From: Druceiella hillmani
Lineage: Eukaryota > Arthropoda > Insecta > Lepidoptera > Hepialidae
DNA: 64,000 nt
Assembly: GCA_039881145.1 (NCBI GenBank)
Contig: JAYKKI010000095.1
Coordinates: 7,120,501-7,184,500, forward strand
Direction of reading: 5' to 3'
A model generated the notes under the pieces. That model was not told the origin of the DNA and did not search any database. It saw only the letters and a program-made list of their open reading frames with translations. Of this stretch, positions 1 to 11,432 are shown piece after piece. How positions within the stretch are numbered: the stretch's first letter is position 1; every line of letters starts with the position of its first letter. The position numbers and the translations under genes were made by a program.

Positions 1-214
1 CGTTTGCACCTCCGGCAAAAAATTATACAACCGAAACGAACCATTTCACCTAGCGGACTTTTGTTAAACTATTTGACAGAGGATGTAAGTGTTGCCATAT
101 TCTTGCAGTTTTAAATCTACTATTTTTGGGTTTTTGCTAGTTTTTTGATGTCAAAGTTAAAATGGCCAATAACTGTATAGGGGCCAATAACTATATCGTT
201 TCCCCTAGTTTTCA

Positions 215-680
215 AATTAATCTTAATCATGTTCACTGCTATGACTAGACACAGACCAGTGTTATTGCGAAAAATATATGATTTTAAAATTGTCTTAATC
301 ATATTTATTGTCATATCCCAACATAATGCACCTTTATCCAATAAAAATATGGGTTAATCATAATCATAAACATCATCATAACATGACGCAAAACAATTTT
401 ATTGCAAAAAAATACCTTTTTTGATTAAACTTAATTACACATACTGTCCTATGTCCATATAATGCACTTTTATTAAAATAAAAATATTATTTTTCTAATA
501 ACCTCAATCAGGTATATTGTCATAACCTAACATGGTGCACTTTATTGCAAAAAAATAATAATTTTAACTTACCTTAATCACATAAACTGTCATATATCCA
601 CTTTTATTGAGGAACTTCGCAGATTGTTTTAAATTAAGTAATTACATATACTGCCATAACTTGACAACAACACTTTATAT
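215..680. repeat. Degenerate tandem repeat, about 72-bp period
   Basis: About seven decayed copies start near 215, 289, 353, 427, 500, 571 and 634. Each has a 'cttaatca' stretch, a 'tgtcata' stretch, then 'ataatgcactttatt' and an A-rich tail. The copies differ by many substitutions, so the array is old. It contains no gene. The flanks (1-214 and 681-962) are AT-rich with nothing recognisable. Confidence 0.6.
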
Positions 681-962
681 AATACTTAGACAGACGACCA
701 CCTTGCGCAAGCCGACATGTGACTTTGTTTATGTTTAGTATGTCGTTGATTTCATAAATACTTGAAATGTAGACATGTCTCTTTCTGAGATGAGATTTAT
801 AGTATTTTTAAACCAATAGAGCAATAAAAACGTATTTCATTTTATTTTTGAGTCATGACACTATTTGAGCGGAGTTGCGATATGTATATGTATACACTTC
901 CTACTATTTCTCGTTATTTTTCTACTTTACAGTACATACAGTAATGGCTGAGTGTGTGACAT

Positions 963-2704
963 CAGCGCCGCCTAGTATCCACAACTTTAAAGCTTCGCTT
1001 TGTACGCTTGACTTATATTACATTCATTTTTTTCTTTATAATGTGTTCCTAAATACAAATCAATTATTCCTTTTCTAGTGTTGTAGATAAAATCATGTTA
1101 AGTTAGAATATTTGTCGTGTTGCTTATTGTTAAGTAGTAAATGCTTTTATAAACAAATAATAACAAGATTTTCGTAGTCTGTATCGGAATATATTACATA
1201 CAAAATTAGTACAATATTATATACAAAATTAGTACAATAATCAATGCATTACCCATATTATAACATTCCAACCACGAACAATGTCAGAAGGAATGCATTT
1301 TACAGCAGCTATCCATTTATTTTTTTTATCTAATTTCCAATTCGATATTGGAATTCTATAAAATTTGAAACGTTTATTTCAACGAAAATCTTTATTTTTC
1401 GATTGATGGAGTATTTTTCACTATTTTCACTTGTTATAACGAACAGCAGAGTGGGGGTAACGAAGTCGACTGCAGCGCTCGCTGTAGCAGAAACGGAAAT
1501 GTTTAAAGACGCCTGTTAAATATTGCCATAGATAATATAATATACTTCCGTATATTGTCATGTTTACTTCTGGAACCAGTGCAGTTCAGCAAAAATGCAA
1601 ATTTCACTAATGTTTTAATGAAAGAATATATATAAAAAACGATGTATTTAAAAAAATAGGTAGTCATTATTCTATTATTTAAAATTTATTGGATAAAAAA
1701 ATTACACTAATACCTCCATTACTTATGTTACAAATTTTTTTCACCATTTTCACTTTAAATTTATAATTAGATTTTACAAATTTAACAAACATAAATATAA
1801 ATAGTGATAATAGGAGAAAAAGTTAAATAAGGGATTAATAATAACTTAGAAAATTTTAAAAAGATTACGTCTATCTCATTTAATTTTAAATAAAATGTTC
1901 AATTCTAGTAATGTTCAAAATTAATTATTAAATCTTTAGTTTATGATTTTTTTCAATCATAAATTAATGATGTGGGACAAATGCATTTTAGCAACAATGA
2001 GAATTTCACTGCTTAACAGCTAAACAAAAAATTTCAAGTAAGTAAAGAGGATCTATGAAAATATAATTTAAAAAATTTGTATGTCATAAAATATTTAAAT
2101 GTCACAATAATTTACCTTTTTAATACTTTGTCAATTGTTATTATTAACATTTCTGTGTAGACGTTTATTGAGTATGTAGTATATAATTATAAATTTAAAG
2201 TGAAAATAGTGAAAAATACTTCAGCAATAACAAAATATTGTAAATAAATTTTTTAAGCACGTAGCTTTTGAAGTACATCCTTTAATTTTAAAAAATCACT
2301 AAAATTTGTATTTTTGCTGAATAAACTCATATCTAGTTTTTTATGCATTAAAAGAAAATTTTCTAAATGTGATACGATAGTTATTTCATTCTAAATTGTA
2401 AAAATACTAAAAGAAATAAAAAATTCTAATTTTACAAATTTCCAATATTTAATTGGAAATTAGAGAAAAAAAATTAAATGGATAGCTGGTACAAAATGCA
2501 TTCCGTTTGACATTGTTTGTGGTTGAAATGATATAATACTACGAGTAAAGAAATATAATATAATATGGGTAATACATAAGGACAACTAAAATCTTGTTAT
2601 TATTCGCTAGCATTTATTTAAATATTTTCCGTTTTTTTTTTATATTATTCACGTAAACGTTTACTAATAAAATTTAAGCGCCTGTAAAGTCGCTGATACT
2701 AGGC
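963..2704. mobile_element. Long inverted-repeat (fold-back) non-autonomous element, copy 1
   Basis: The outer ends are inverted copies of one another. The left arm starts with 'cagcgccgcctag' and runs through 'ataataacaagatt', 'acaatgtcagaaggaatgca' and 'agctatccattta' to about 1438. The right arm gives the same series reversed from about 2704 back to 2440. The centre carries a second inverted pair around 'tttcactttaaatttataat' (1738-1770 and 2194-2230). A marker segment, 'gggggtaacgaagtcgac', sits at 1453-1470. There is no transposase frame, so this is a MITE or fold-back element. A 67-codon frame at 875-1078 crosses its left edge and is chance. A related copy lies at 55544-56905. Confidence 0.75.
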
Positions 2705-5575
2705 AAACTAAACAAACAAAAAAACCACAAAGTTCAGCTTTCTGGTAAGGAGTTTCCACTACTCGCGCTAAAAATTGTGCGCGCTTACATTAATTGACTA
2801 TAAATTTACGAATAATGAGCATCATTCTAAACAATAATGTTAATTATTCATAAATAGGTAACTTAGTCAATAATAAAGGTCCGATTTTATCGAGATCGAA
2901 TGAATTTTCACTATTCAATTACTGGCAAATATTTCATAAATGCAGCAAAATAGGAATCATACACAGTAAAAATATCAGAACAATATTTTTCCAAATATAA
3001 CTTTTTGAAGATACTCTCGAATTCTATATATAATGATACCTATAGGAAAGAAATCCTTAATAATCTCGACTTAAGCCAATGAAAGTCATAAATAAGTAAA
3101 TAAACTCTATAACGCACAAGTAGAAGAGACACTACAAGGGTTCCGTACACATTAAAGCACTTCTAAATATTCAAAGATGAACGGTATATCTGTTAAAATA
3201 TTTTCAAATATTAATTTTTCACAACGTAAATTATTGCCTTGTTTATCGTATAATCGCTATAGTTTTCCTAAAACCTCTGAGTAGCCTTCTAAAAACCTTA
3301 ATTTTTTCTTAATTTTAGGTTACATAGTTTCGGAAATAGGGGAACCTGTTTTTTGGATATTTTTTTAGTATATCTCCGATATACTATCTAGAATTAAGTA
3401 AAAAAATTTTGAATTTACTTAATTACCCCCCCCCCCATAACCTCTTTAAGAAATTATTGTAAAATAAATTTTAATCAGACGATAAAGAATGGATCAAGAA
3501 GTCCATTTGAAGAAAAAGTATAATAAGTCGGAAATTAAAATATAAAATAGAGTAATATTTTAAAATAGTAGACGATGTCTACTTAAATAATGGAAAAAAA
3601 ATTATCTATGTCGTCTCCTAGTTTGAAGCAATGCAGCTGTTCCTAAGAATATTAGATTAACTGCTACATATTACTTCTGAGAATATGTCATTACGAATTT
3701 TCGTTAAGCGTTATGAATCCTTGGGTAAAACGTTTACTTTAAATTAATAGTTAAACAAATCCGTAGATTTAACCCAATTCATTAACGAAATGTTGTTTTG
3801 ATGTATCTCATTAAAAGGAATTGCTGTAAGATTAGTCAGTAAGAGTAAATCGTATTCAACATTTGTTTTTTCCTACTGAAAAGTTAATTTTAACTACTTC
3901 GGCTTTTGACTGACGAACATTTCTAAAACGAGCATCAAAAATAGGGGCAGGTACAATGACTAAGACCAAATGAAAAATATTGAGCCGCATTTGACGTTTC
4001 AAAATATCATTTAAAGCTGCACACATTTCTTTTGGCAATACAAATATTTTTTTATTGGTGGTTTAATACTAGTACCACCGATATCTAAAACTAGTGAGCC
4101 TATTGCTTCTGACGGCTGTAGACATTGATTTCAAGCAATTATTATTATAACAATTATTATATTAATTTATGCGACCTTTCGCACAATATGCGATAGGTTG
4201 AGGACTCTACATTTATTGATATTTTAAATAACTTCCACAACTGGACAACTTAAATCTTTTAATAGCCACAAGTTACCTTAACATAATGAAGCCCTAAGGA
4301 TACAACACACACATTACTATTCAACTAAAATAGGTGTAAGATCACAAATACTATCACTCAGAAACATAAACATGGATATTGGTGTTAAAAATGGTGATAT
4401 TGGTATTATAAGGAGGATAGAGAGCTTAGTTTTACATAAACACCGGTAAGAACCTAATTTATGAAGTTGGGTAGGTTTTGTTGAATTTGAAGATGCGATG
4501 ATTAGAAAAAATTTATGGTGTTTTGATATATTAATGAAACCATCTTGTATGGAATCCAATGCATTACGTAGTCAGGACAAAGTAAAAACGATGCTCATGT
4601 TATGTTTATCGGTTAGTATTTGCAAACTACAAGTAATTCACTGTATAAAGCTGTTACGGAGTTAAATATATACCTTTTTGTTAGAGATTTTTTTTTAATT
4701 TTAGCGCATTTGAACGTAAGAGACTATTAAATAACTCTAAGGCAGTATTTCCAGGAATTAAATCGTCTTCGCAATTTATCAATTAAATAAACGTTTCCTG
4801 AAAATTGTTAATAATTTTTTTCTTTAATGTTGTGTTTTTAAAACGAACATAGTAAAAATTACCAGCGATTCTAATTTTTTATTTAAAATCAACGTGAATA
4901 ATTCAGGCACTATTTTGTAATAAAAGTTATGTGGACTAATATATCCATACTTATGAATAAATAAGAGTCCAAGCAGTAAGGTTGAAAATGGTCGTATGTG
5001 TATTTGTAAAAAAAATTCTAGTAACATAGCACCGTTTATAATACCATAATATTTATACTAGTATTTTATTTTTATTTTTCTATTTATACATGTATACTCG
5101 TAGATGTTTAATTATAACAGTTGATAACAAGTCAGTTTTATGTATTTTGGGACACTTTAGTGATTATATATGCTATATGCACGTATAAATGATATCATGA
5201 AGCATATATTATTTAAAATTAATCATATATAAAAATAACAAAATATGGTTATCAATTTTTTTAGTTCCTGTGACATGAATTCACATATTTTCTTTGAAAT
5301 ATTAAAATAAATTTCGAAATGTGTTTCCGAAACTATTCAGTTATTTTCCGATTGTAATAAATAATTTTTTTATTTTAAACATTACAAATTTTACTTTTTG
5401 TCGTATTGCAACATTTTCCTAGTATTGCCTTATTACTATTGTCATTTGGCTATAACCTCACTTATTTTCGTGTAAATCTCTCCAGATATACCTACCTTAT
5501 GAATTTGGTTACATAAAGTAACAGTAGGAATGTTTTGCATTTAAATAATTTAGCATTTTTTTAATTTAGCAAGTA
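2705..5575. other. Intergenic AT-rich DNA upstream of Rpp14
   Basis: No gene was recognised. Short frames at 3856-4038 and 4317-4559 (minus strand) match no family I know and look like chance frames. An 11-base C run occurs at 3426-3436, notable in such AT-rich DNA. The Rpp14 promoter should lie in the last few hundred bases before 5576, but no TATA box or clear initiator could be fixed there. Confidence 0.5.
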
Positions 5576-6008
5576 ATGTCAAAGTATTTTTATCTCGATA
5601 TAACTTTGTTAGTATAAATTTTAGCCTCATCTTGATTTCACAATTTTTGGTAATTTATTTGTGATTCTATTTGGTACATATTTTAGTAATATTAGGCAAA
5701 CAATTTTCAGGGAATTGGACCCAAAACCAGAATACGACATTTCGCCTGTGTATTTAAAAAAACATATTATCAGTAGCCTGAACACACTTTTTGGTGAAGT
5801 TGGATCTTGCATTTGCGTGGATATATTAAAATATAACCTTGAAGAGACCAGAGCTATACTTCGAGTACCTTCTAAATATTATGTTAAGTTATACAGTGCA
5901 TTAACTTTGTGTGGGACTTACGAAGGAATCAATTGTGCATATAGGGTGCATAAAACTTCACCAAATTTGTTATCGTTTCTGGCGGATAGCAGGACTTACC
6001 AGCACTAG
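5576..6008 (+). CDS. Rpp14: Ribonuclease P/MRP protein subunit Rpp14
   Basis: Spliced CDS join(5576..5607, 5711..6008), 109 aa. Exon 1 has only ten codons plus two bases (residues [10 protein letters not shown]). It ends at a GTTAGT donor at 5608, and a 103-bp intron ends in TTTTCAG at 5710. The phase-2 junction makes a Leu codon. Exon 2 carries the family signature: LFGEVG (about residues 37-42), VDILKY (47-52), AILR (59-62) and the [10 protein letters not shown] segment (74-83), which aligns with the matching stretch of human RPP14. Length is close to the human protein (about 124 aa). Rpp14 is a small Pop5/Rpp14-fold protein of nuclear RNase P and RNase MRP, which mature tRNA 5' ends and pre-rRNA. 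A frame opening at 5661 would start inside the intron and lose the conserved Y-x-Y-L-D start, so I reject it. The stop is 25 nt upstream of the Mia40 ATG. Confidence 0.92.
5608..5710 (+). other. Rpp14 intron 1 (103 bp, phase 2)
   Basis: It begins GTTAGT and ends with a pyrimidine-rich AATTTTCAG. Removing it joins ACT-TT to G-GAA-TTG and restores the conserved Y-L-D-x-x-L-E N-terminus. Without removal, the exon 1 frame hits a TAA just after GTTAGTA. Confidence 0.88.
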
Positions 6009-6033
6009 AGGTAATATAAAGGAAATAACAAAT
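6009..6033 (+). other. Rpp14-Mia40 intercistronic spacer (25 nt)
   Basis: This A-rich spacer runs from the Rpp14 TAG to the Mia40 ATG. The Mia40 start has A at -3, a fair context. The Mia40 frame is +1 relative to Rpp14 and stays open upstream to about 5905 with no ATG. The spacer is too short for a separate 3' end plus a new promoter, so Mia40 must be translated from a shared mRNA or from a transcript starting inside Rpp14. An 'ag|gtaata' donor-like sequence lies at 6009-6016; its use is unknown. Confidence 0.7.
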
Positions 6034-6260
6034 ATGTCAAAACAACAAAGGTTAGGCCCTGAAGGCAAAGACTTAGTTATATTTGCCACAAAAGAAGATC
6101 ACACTACGCCAAGCAAAATCAAACTACCAGAAGCAGAACCATCTCCCGGATTGATTTTACCTAATGGTGAAATTAATTGGAATTGTCCGTGCCTAGGGGG
6201 AATGGCCACTGGTCCCTGTGGAGTACAGTTTAGGGAGGCATTTTCATGTTTTCATTATAG
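6034..6260 (+). CDS. CHCHD4: Mia40/CHCHD4 mitochondrial intermembrane-space import oxidoreductase, exon 1
   Basis: First coding exon of a 147-aa protein, CDS join(6034..6260, 25569..25785). Mia40 traps incoming Cys-rich precursors in the mitochondrial intermembrane space and oxidises them through its redox-active CPC motif, which Erv1/ALR re-oxidises. The redox Cys-Pro-Cys is at residues 51-53, inside [10 protein letters not shown], followed by the twin CX9C helices: C62-C72 here and C85-C95 in exon 2. The upstream [11 protein letters not shown] segment and the KEDH motif at 20-23 also match animal CHCHD4. As in animal CHCHD4, and unlike yeast Mia40, there is no N-terminal membrane anchor or presequence. 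The exon ends CAT-TAT-AG at a GTATGT donor. The start is the first ATG after the Rpp14 stop. Animal CHCHD4 is about 142 aa, so the length fits. Confidence 0.95.
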
Positions 6261-6288
6261 GTATGTATGTGTTAATTTTTTATTATAA

Positions 6289-8636
6289 TTTAACCATTAT
6301 TTGTGTTAGAAATAGATTTATTAGATTAAACATGAAACAGATCTAGGGGTATTAATTCATAATAAGGACATGGAAGATATAATACAGGAAAACAACCAAC
6401 ATATAAAATAATGAGAAGAAAAAATGAGGTTAGAATTATCAGATAATACCAATGTTGTTCAGGAAGGATTTTTAGATTACAAAACTGATTATCAGTTTTT
6501 GTTCGGGGCTTATTTTCTGTGCGCAAATGGCATCTATTGAGAAAAAATCTTTCCAAGAACTCAGTCGTAGAGCCAAAAATACTTATTGTAGAGTACCTAT
6601 AGTACATTGATGCGAAGCAAATGTGAGTCCATCTAGAAATACAAACGTGTAATTAAAGGGATCTAGTATGTTCATATCATAGTTATGAGATATATAGTTA
6701 ACTTATTTCTGACTGCTTTACTGATCCTATTTGAATTTGTTAGCGTTGTGCTATTTGCAAGTAAGACACGTTGCTCTTATGAGTTTAATTTTTCCAAGTA
6801 TTTAAGGAGAGAATTTTGTGGTGTGTTTTATTCAGAAAAGTTTTATAATTTTTGACTGGTATCACCTTCTTTCGAATTATCACTCTTTTATGCAAAACTA
6901 CCTAAATTCTACGCGAACTTAGATTCTAAGTCTACTTTTCTAACTTTTTTGAAAGTAAAATTTTTTTACTATAATTAAAACTACTTTTTTTTTAAATGAG
7001 TTACGATCATTTATAATGAATATTAATTTATTAGATTGTTTAAATATTGCCAATAACTATTACCTCTCAATTAATAAATACACCAGATAAAATACATGCA
7101 TTTTTAAAACATGTGAAACCAACTACCAGACATATCTTACAGCTCTATTTTTAAAGTAGCCACTGAGTAGGTAAGTTAGCATATCCAGTCCAAATATTTT
7201 CTCCAATCTATGAAATTTCTGTGTTGCAAGAATAAAGGTAGCATTGAAATTACAATTCTGCCAACAATGAGACTACGACAATGGCACATAAAACCCATTT
7301 GAATAATATAGTCTCATTTGTTTCATGGTAGCAAAATATCTTAAAATATAAATGCAATATTTTTTCTCTATAATACATGATTACTCTTAAAAGTTTTCAA
7401 TAGACCTACGTTTTAAAAGCCTATTTTCTATGCTCATATGGCATTTGTTAAATAATCTGGTGTTTTATGTATAAAAATATGGTTAATGACAAACTAGTAT
7501 CAAAATATAGCATATGAACTCATTCACTCCCAAAAAATACAATGGGCATTGTTAAAAATGTTGCCACAATACGTATTCCCGTGTTTATCTATACATTAAG
7601 TTTCAACTTATGTAACTCATTCAACCCCTCATGCGTGCAAGCCATTTTTACGTAATATTGGCGTTCACATCATATTGATAAAATAATGTATAATACTGAA
7701 AGTCATTGTAATGAAATGTTTTAGGTAGTTCAAAAAGAAATGTAGTTACCACATTGTGCAAGCATTCGGTCTTATGTGCGTAGTTATGAGTATAAAAAAT
7801 AATAAACAAAAAAATATTTACTCTTTACATAAGAAAAAAGGCTTATAAAGGAATAGTCTATAAGATGCTATTTTTATTATTACCACAAAGTATAAACAAT
7901 AATTAAAAGTAAACGTAAATAAAAAAATTAAAATTTATGTTACTGTTAAGTTTCTGGTGAGCCAAAAACTTAACATTAGCTATCTCGCCTGGAGCAAAAA
8001 TAACTATATGCCATAGACGAATATATCAACTATTTAATTCGTTCTTTCATTAGATGAACATATCAACCATTCAATTCATTATTTTGTTTTCTTTCTTATT
8101 ATACAGGTGTCCCAAAATTCAACGTCAAACCAAAAACAGGAGATAGAACAGTTTGTGTCAGTTATTGGAAAAATTAGAAAAAGAATCTTGATCATGTATT
8201 TTTAAAATTATAGGTATTTTTAGAAAAATTGAGAAAATTGCCACTCTGCAACGTTCTGTCAAGTGCTGTGACTATGAATTTTCTTTTTTCTTGATTATAA
8301 TTTTTGTTCCTTTATTCTGAATAACCATTATATTAATCACAGTCTAAAATAAAAAGAAAACTGCCTTAATTTAAAAAAAAATTGTTTTTGCCAAACGGTT
8401 CCATCACCTAAATTTGGCTGCTCGTGCTGAAAAAAAATGTACTACGCTATTTTGGCAAGTTTCTATAAAAGTTGGTACATTTAGTCCAGGTTATAAAACA
8501 CTATAAACATGCTGGTTTGTTTCTTTAAAAAAATTATAAATTTTTTCCTAAGAATCCTTAATTTAAGTTAATTCTCATGATAATGCTACTAATGCATGCT
8601 AGGCTTTCTCTAAGTTTTTAATTTTAAAGTACAAAT
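6289..8636. other. Mia40 intron, left part: no gene
   Basis: AT-rich intronic DNA. A frame at 6326-6607 (minus strand) matches nothing. Around 8100-8260 the phrase 'gtgtcccaaaattcaacg' and its flank look like the edge of a dispersed repeat, but I could not delimit it. Confidence 0.4.
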
Positions 8637-8819
8637 GTGAGTGAGATGGAGAGGGATGCCATTTTACCAAGCGTGAGTGAGACCGATAGTGACGCCACTT
8701 TTACCAAATGTGAGTGAGACTAATAGTGATGCTATTTTACCAAGTGTCAGTGAGACGGATTGTGACACCACTTTTACGAAGTGTGAGTGAGATGGATAGC
8801 GACATTACTCTAGTCAGGT
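8637..8819. repeat. Minisatellite, five copies of 36-37 bp
   Basis: Copies start at 8637, 8673, 8710, 8746 and 8783. Each begins 'gtgagtgaga' (gtcagtgaga in the fourth) and ends near 'ttttaccaa'. Copies differ at several sites. It lies in the Mia40 intron and has no coding role that I can see. Confidence 0.75.
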
Positions 8820-10263
8820 AGTGGGTAATGCGCATGCTGCAATACTACAGTACGTTATGCTCTTTCGTTTAAAGTGCATCTTTCTGTATTCGTGTTACTC
8901 GTGTAACAACTTTGGCTCTGTGTATTGGACTTGATTGAGGTATAACTTACTAGCATTTGGCTTTGTGTATTGGACTCGATTGTGTTTTGACTTGGAATTG
9001 TGCTGGTATTCACATGTTGTACAAAATTTCACTTCCAACGACTGAAAAGGCAGTTCCGAAGAAAGCCGTTCCGAAGAAGTTCGTGAGAATACGGTTAGAC
9101 AACAATTAAAGAACAAAAATTAGAATCAAGAAAAATGAATTCATGGTCACAGTACTTGAAAGAATGTGCAGGGTAGCAGTGTTCTCAATTTTTCTAAAAA
9201 TACGTCTATCATTTTAAAAGTACATGGCCTAGATTGTTTTCCCGATTTTCCCAAGAACTGTCACAATCTGGCCTATTCCCTGTTTTCGGCTTTACGTTGG
9301 ATTTTGGGACAACTGTATTTATTTGTCTATATGTTTATCTCGCTTTAATCAAAATATATGCGTTTGAAGGGCACTAGCACAAGCATTGCTTGTAAACAAT
9401 GAGAGCCACTCGTGGAGTTAATTTTTAAAATTTGTCAAAAATACTTCCTATGTTATTAAGTTATTTTTTAAAACATCTTTACATTATGAAGGTCGACTTA
9501 TTTTTTTAACCAAATGTATCTTTAATTGAATATCACAGTTGAGAAAACAATTCTAATTATTTAATTCTAGCTGTGCCCACGATTTAGTCCATTGAAAAAC
9601 GTACCAATGCTATTTTTTATCAATATATTTCTACGATTCACTTCTTGCCATTTTCATTTCACCGGTGTATATACCTATATTTGATGTGTCCGTGACTTTG
9701 TTTGCGCAAACCGCTGAGAAACATTCTAGGCCATTTTGCATAAATATAACTCCTCTCTTCAGCTCTACCATGTACATTTCGCTCGTATATATATTTTTGT
9801 AATTACTACAGATAGAGTAGCCAGGTACTTTTTTATATTAACACAAGATAAAAAAAATATTCGCAAACATTAAATTTTGCATAATTTCCGTGAAATAGAA
9901 GCTAAGTGTTATTTCAAGTCAATATCATATTTTCTAAAAACTTCGTCCTAATTGGGCCAAATATTGTTTTAATTGGCATCCGGCAAATCCCTCGATAAAA
10001 TTTAACAGTAATCAGCTGACATTACTGCATTTCGTTTGACCTTATGTCAATACGTTGATGAAAACATTAAACGTGCTTGTTACTAAAAATTCCATAATTC
10101 TCTTAAAAAAATTGTAATGAGATTATACCAAATAAAATATGACATGTAACATAATCAGTTTTGATGTCTTGTCAGCATTTGAACTAGTTCTTTATAGTTG
10201 GTTGTCTGCTGTCGTTTCCTATGAAGCTTTAATGAGTTCCAAGCATCTAACACATTTTGCACA
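8820..10263. other. Mia40 intron: no gene recognised
   Basis: The segment 8900-8990 holds a near-duplicate phrase, 'ctctgtgtattggacttgat' and 'ctttgtgtattggactcgat', about 47 bp apart. Frames at 8895-9116 (minus) and 9166-9348 (plus) match no known family. Possibly remnants of an unidentified repeat. Confidence 0.35.
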
Positions 10264-10267
10264 AAAA

Positions 10268-11423
10268 AGGGTAGTCCCAGAAGTACCTGACCAACAAAGA
10301 AGGCACTATAAATTTGGAAAAACATATCTTTATTTCCACCATAGTCTCCTTTTAAATCCTTATGCTTTTCCCAGGGGTGTTCAATAGCTTCAGTACTCTG
10401 TTTATAGTGAGAACCATTGAACTCTTCGAAGTAGCCATCAACCGCAGACTCCACCTCTTCATTGTTGGCAAATCTTTCACCACCGAGCCATTTTTTTCTT
10501 ATTTACAAAGACAAAAGGGATAATTCTGGCAAAATAGGGTACTTGAGGAAGCAATTAAAATGTTAATTCATTGATTTTGACCACAGCGGTAACGAATATA
10601 TGAACTCCAAGAACGTATAATACATACCGTTGATCATTTCTCCTTTTTGAACATAAGCAATGAAAATTATTCCCCATGCATCCCAAAAAACGGACACTTT
10701 GCCAGCAGATGGAATTGTCTTCACCTTCTTCGGCTTTTTTCCCACCGAAGAAGGATTCTCACCTTTCAGTTCATTTTTTCGACTGTTCTTTCGTCTCAGT
10801 CAGGTATAAAATGATAGACCCATCGATGCAAAACTCTGCTTTATTGCTACAAAACATCGCCAAACACTTGATTGAAATATCCTCATAACATTGTTTTTGT
10901 TCCATTGTAAGCATACGCGACACCCATTTTTGCACACAGCTTTCTTACATCCAAATTTGTCATCAGTATGCGATTTACAGCATTTTTTAAAATACCTACC
11001 ATGTCTGCTAGCTCTCACACTTTCAGTTGATGATTATCCAATACCATTTTGTCAATTTTCTTCACCATTTCTGGTGTGGTAACCTCATTTGGGTGACAAC
11101 TGTAATGTTCGTCTTGGCAGCTCGTACGGCCTCCTTTAATCTCTGCCACCCGATATTTTATTGTTGTAAACGAGGGAGCAAACGCCCCCAGAGTAAAATC
11201 TAGTTCAACTTTGATATTGGTTTGAGTGAGACCTTTCAAATAAATGTATTGTATGACATAACATTGAGCAATTTGTTCCAAGTTTACCAATTCACTAAAA
11301 GCATTCCCTATTGATAGTTTCTTCAAACTTAACATTTATGGGATTCGTACTTTCAACCATAGTAGTTTTTTCAAAAAATAACCACCGCCTATATGTCACT
11401 TCGGGTATTTCTAGGACGACCCT
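10268..11423 (-). pseudogene. mariner transposon A with decayed transposase
   Basis: Terminal inverted repeats of about 23 bp lie at 10268-10290 (begins agggtagtcccagaag) and 11401-11423, with four mismatches between arms. Between them, on the minus strand, a mariner transposase is readable in broken frames. The N-terminal helix-turn-helix region with 'YLKGLTQTNIKVELD' and a 'PSFTTIKYRVAEIKGGRTS' stretch lies at 11015-11335. A 'KVKTIPSAGKV' and 'VFWDAWGIIFI' stretch lies at 10563-10745. The C-terminus, with 'YKQSTEAIEHPWEKHKDLKG', lies at 10155-10454. Several frameshifts, stops and deletions are present. The first catalytic Asp region is partly deleted and the DNAPxH/PDLAPSD block is missing, so it cannot be active. 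Element length (about 1.16 kb) is slightly short for mariner (about 1.3 kb). Confidence 0.9.
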
Positions 11424-11432
11424 CGTAATTGG

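Noticed and set aside
4080..4140. Minus-strand stretch reading 'GSLVLDIGGTSIK', like a sugar-kinase phosphate loop
   Set aside because: Fewer than 20 residues in an otherwise broken frame with no other kinase motif; probably chance.
5661..6008. 115-aa frame starting at 5661 as the whole Rpp14 protein
   Set aside because: Its first 17 residues are intronic; the spliced start at 5576 gives the conserved N-terminus.
5911..6288. 125-aa frame starting at 5911 as the Mia40 protein
   Set aside because: The first codon is GTG, the region overlaps Rpp14 in another frame, and the end runs past the exon donor at 6261. The real start is the ATG at 6034.
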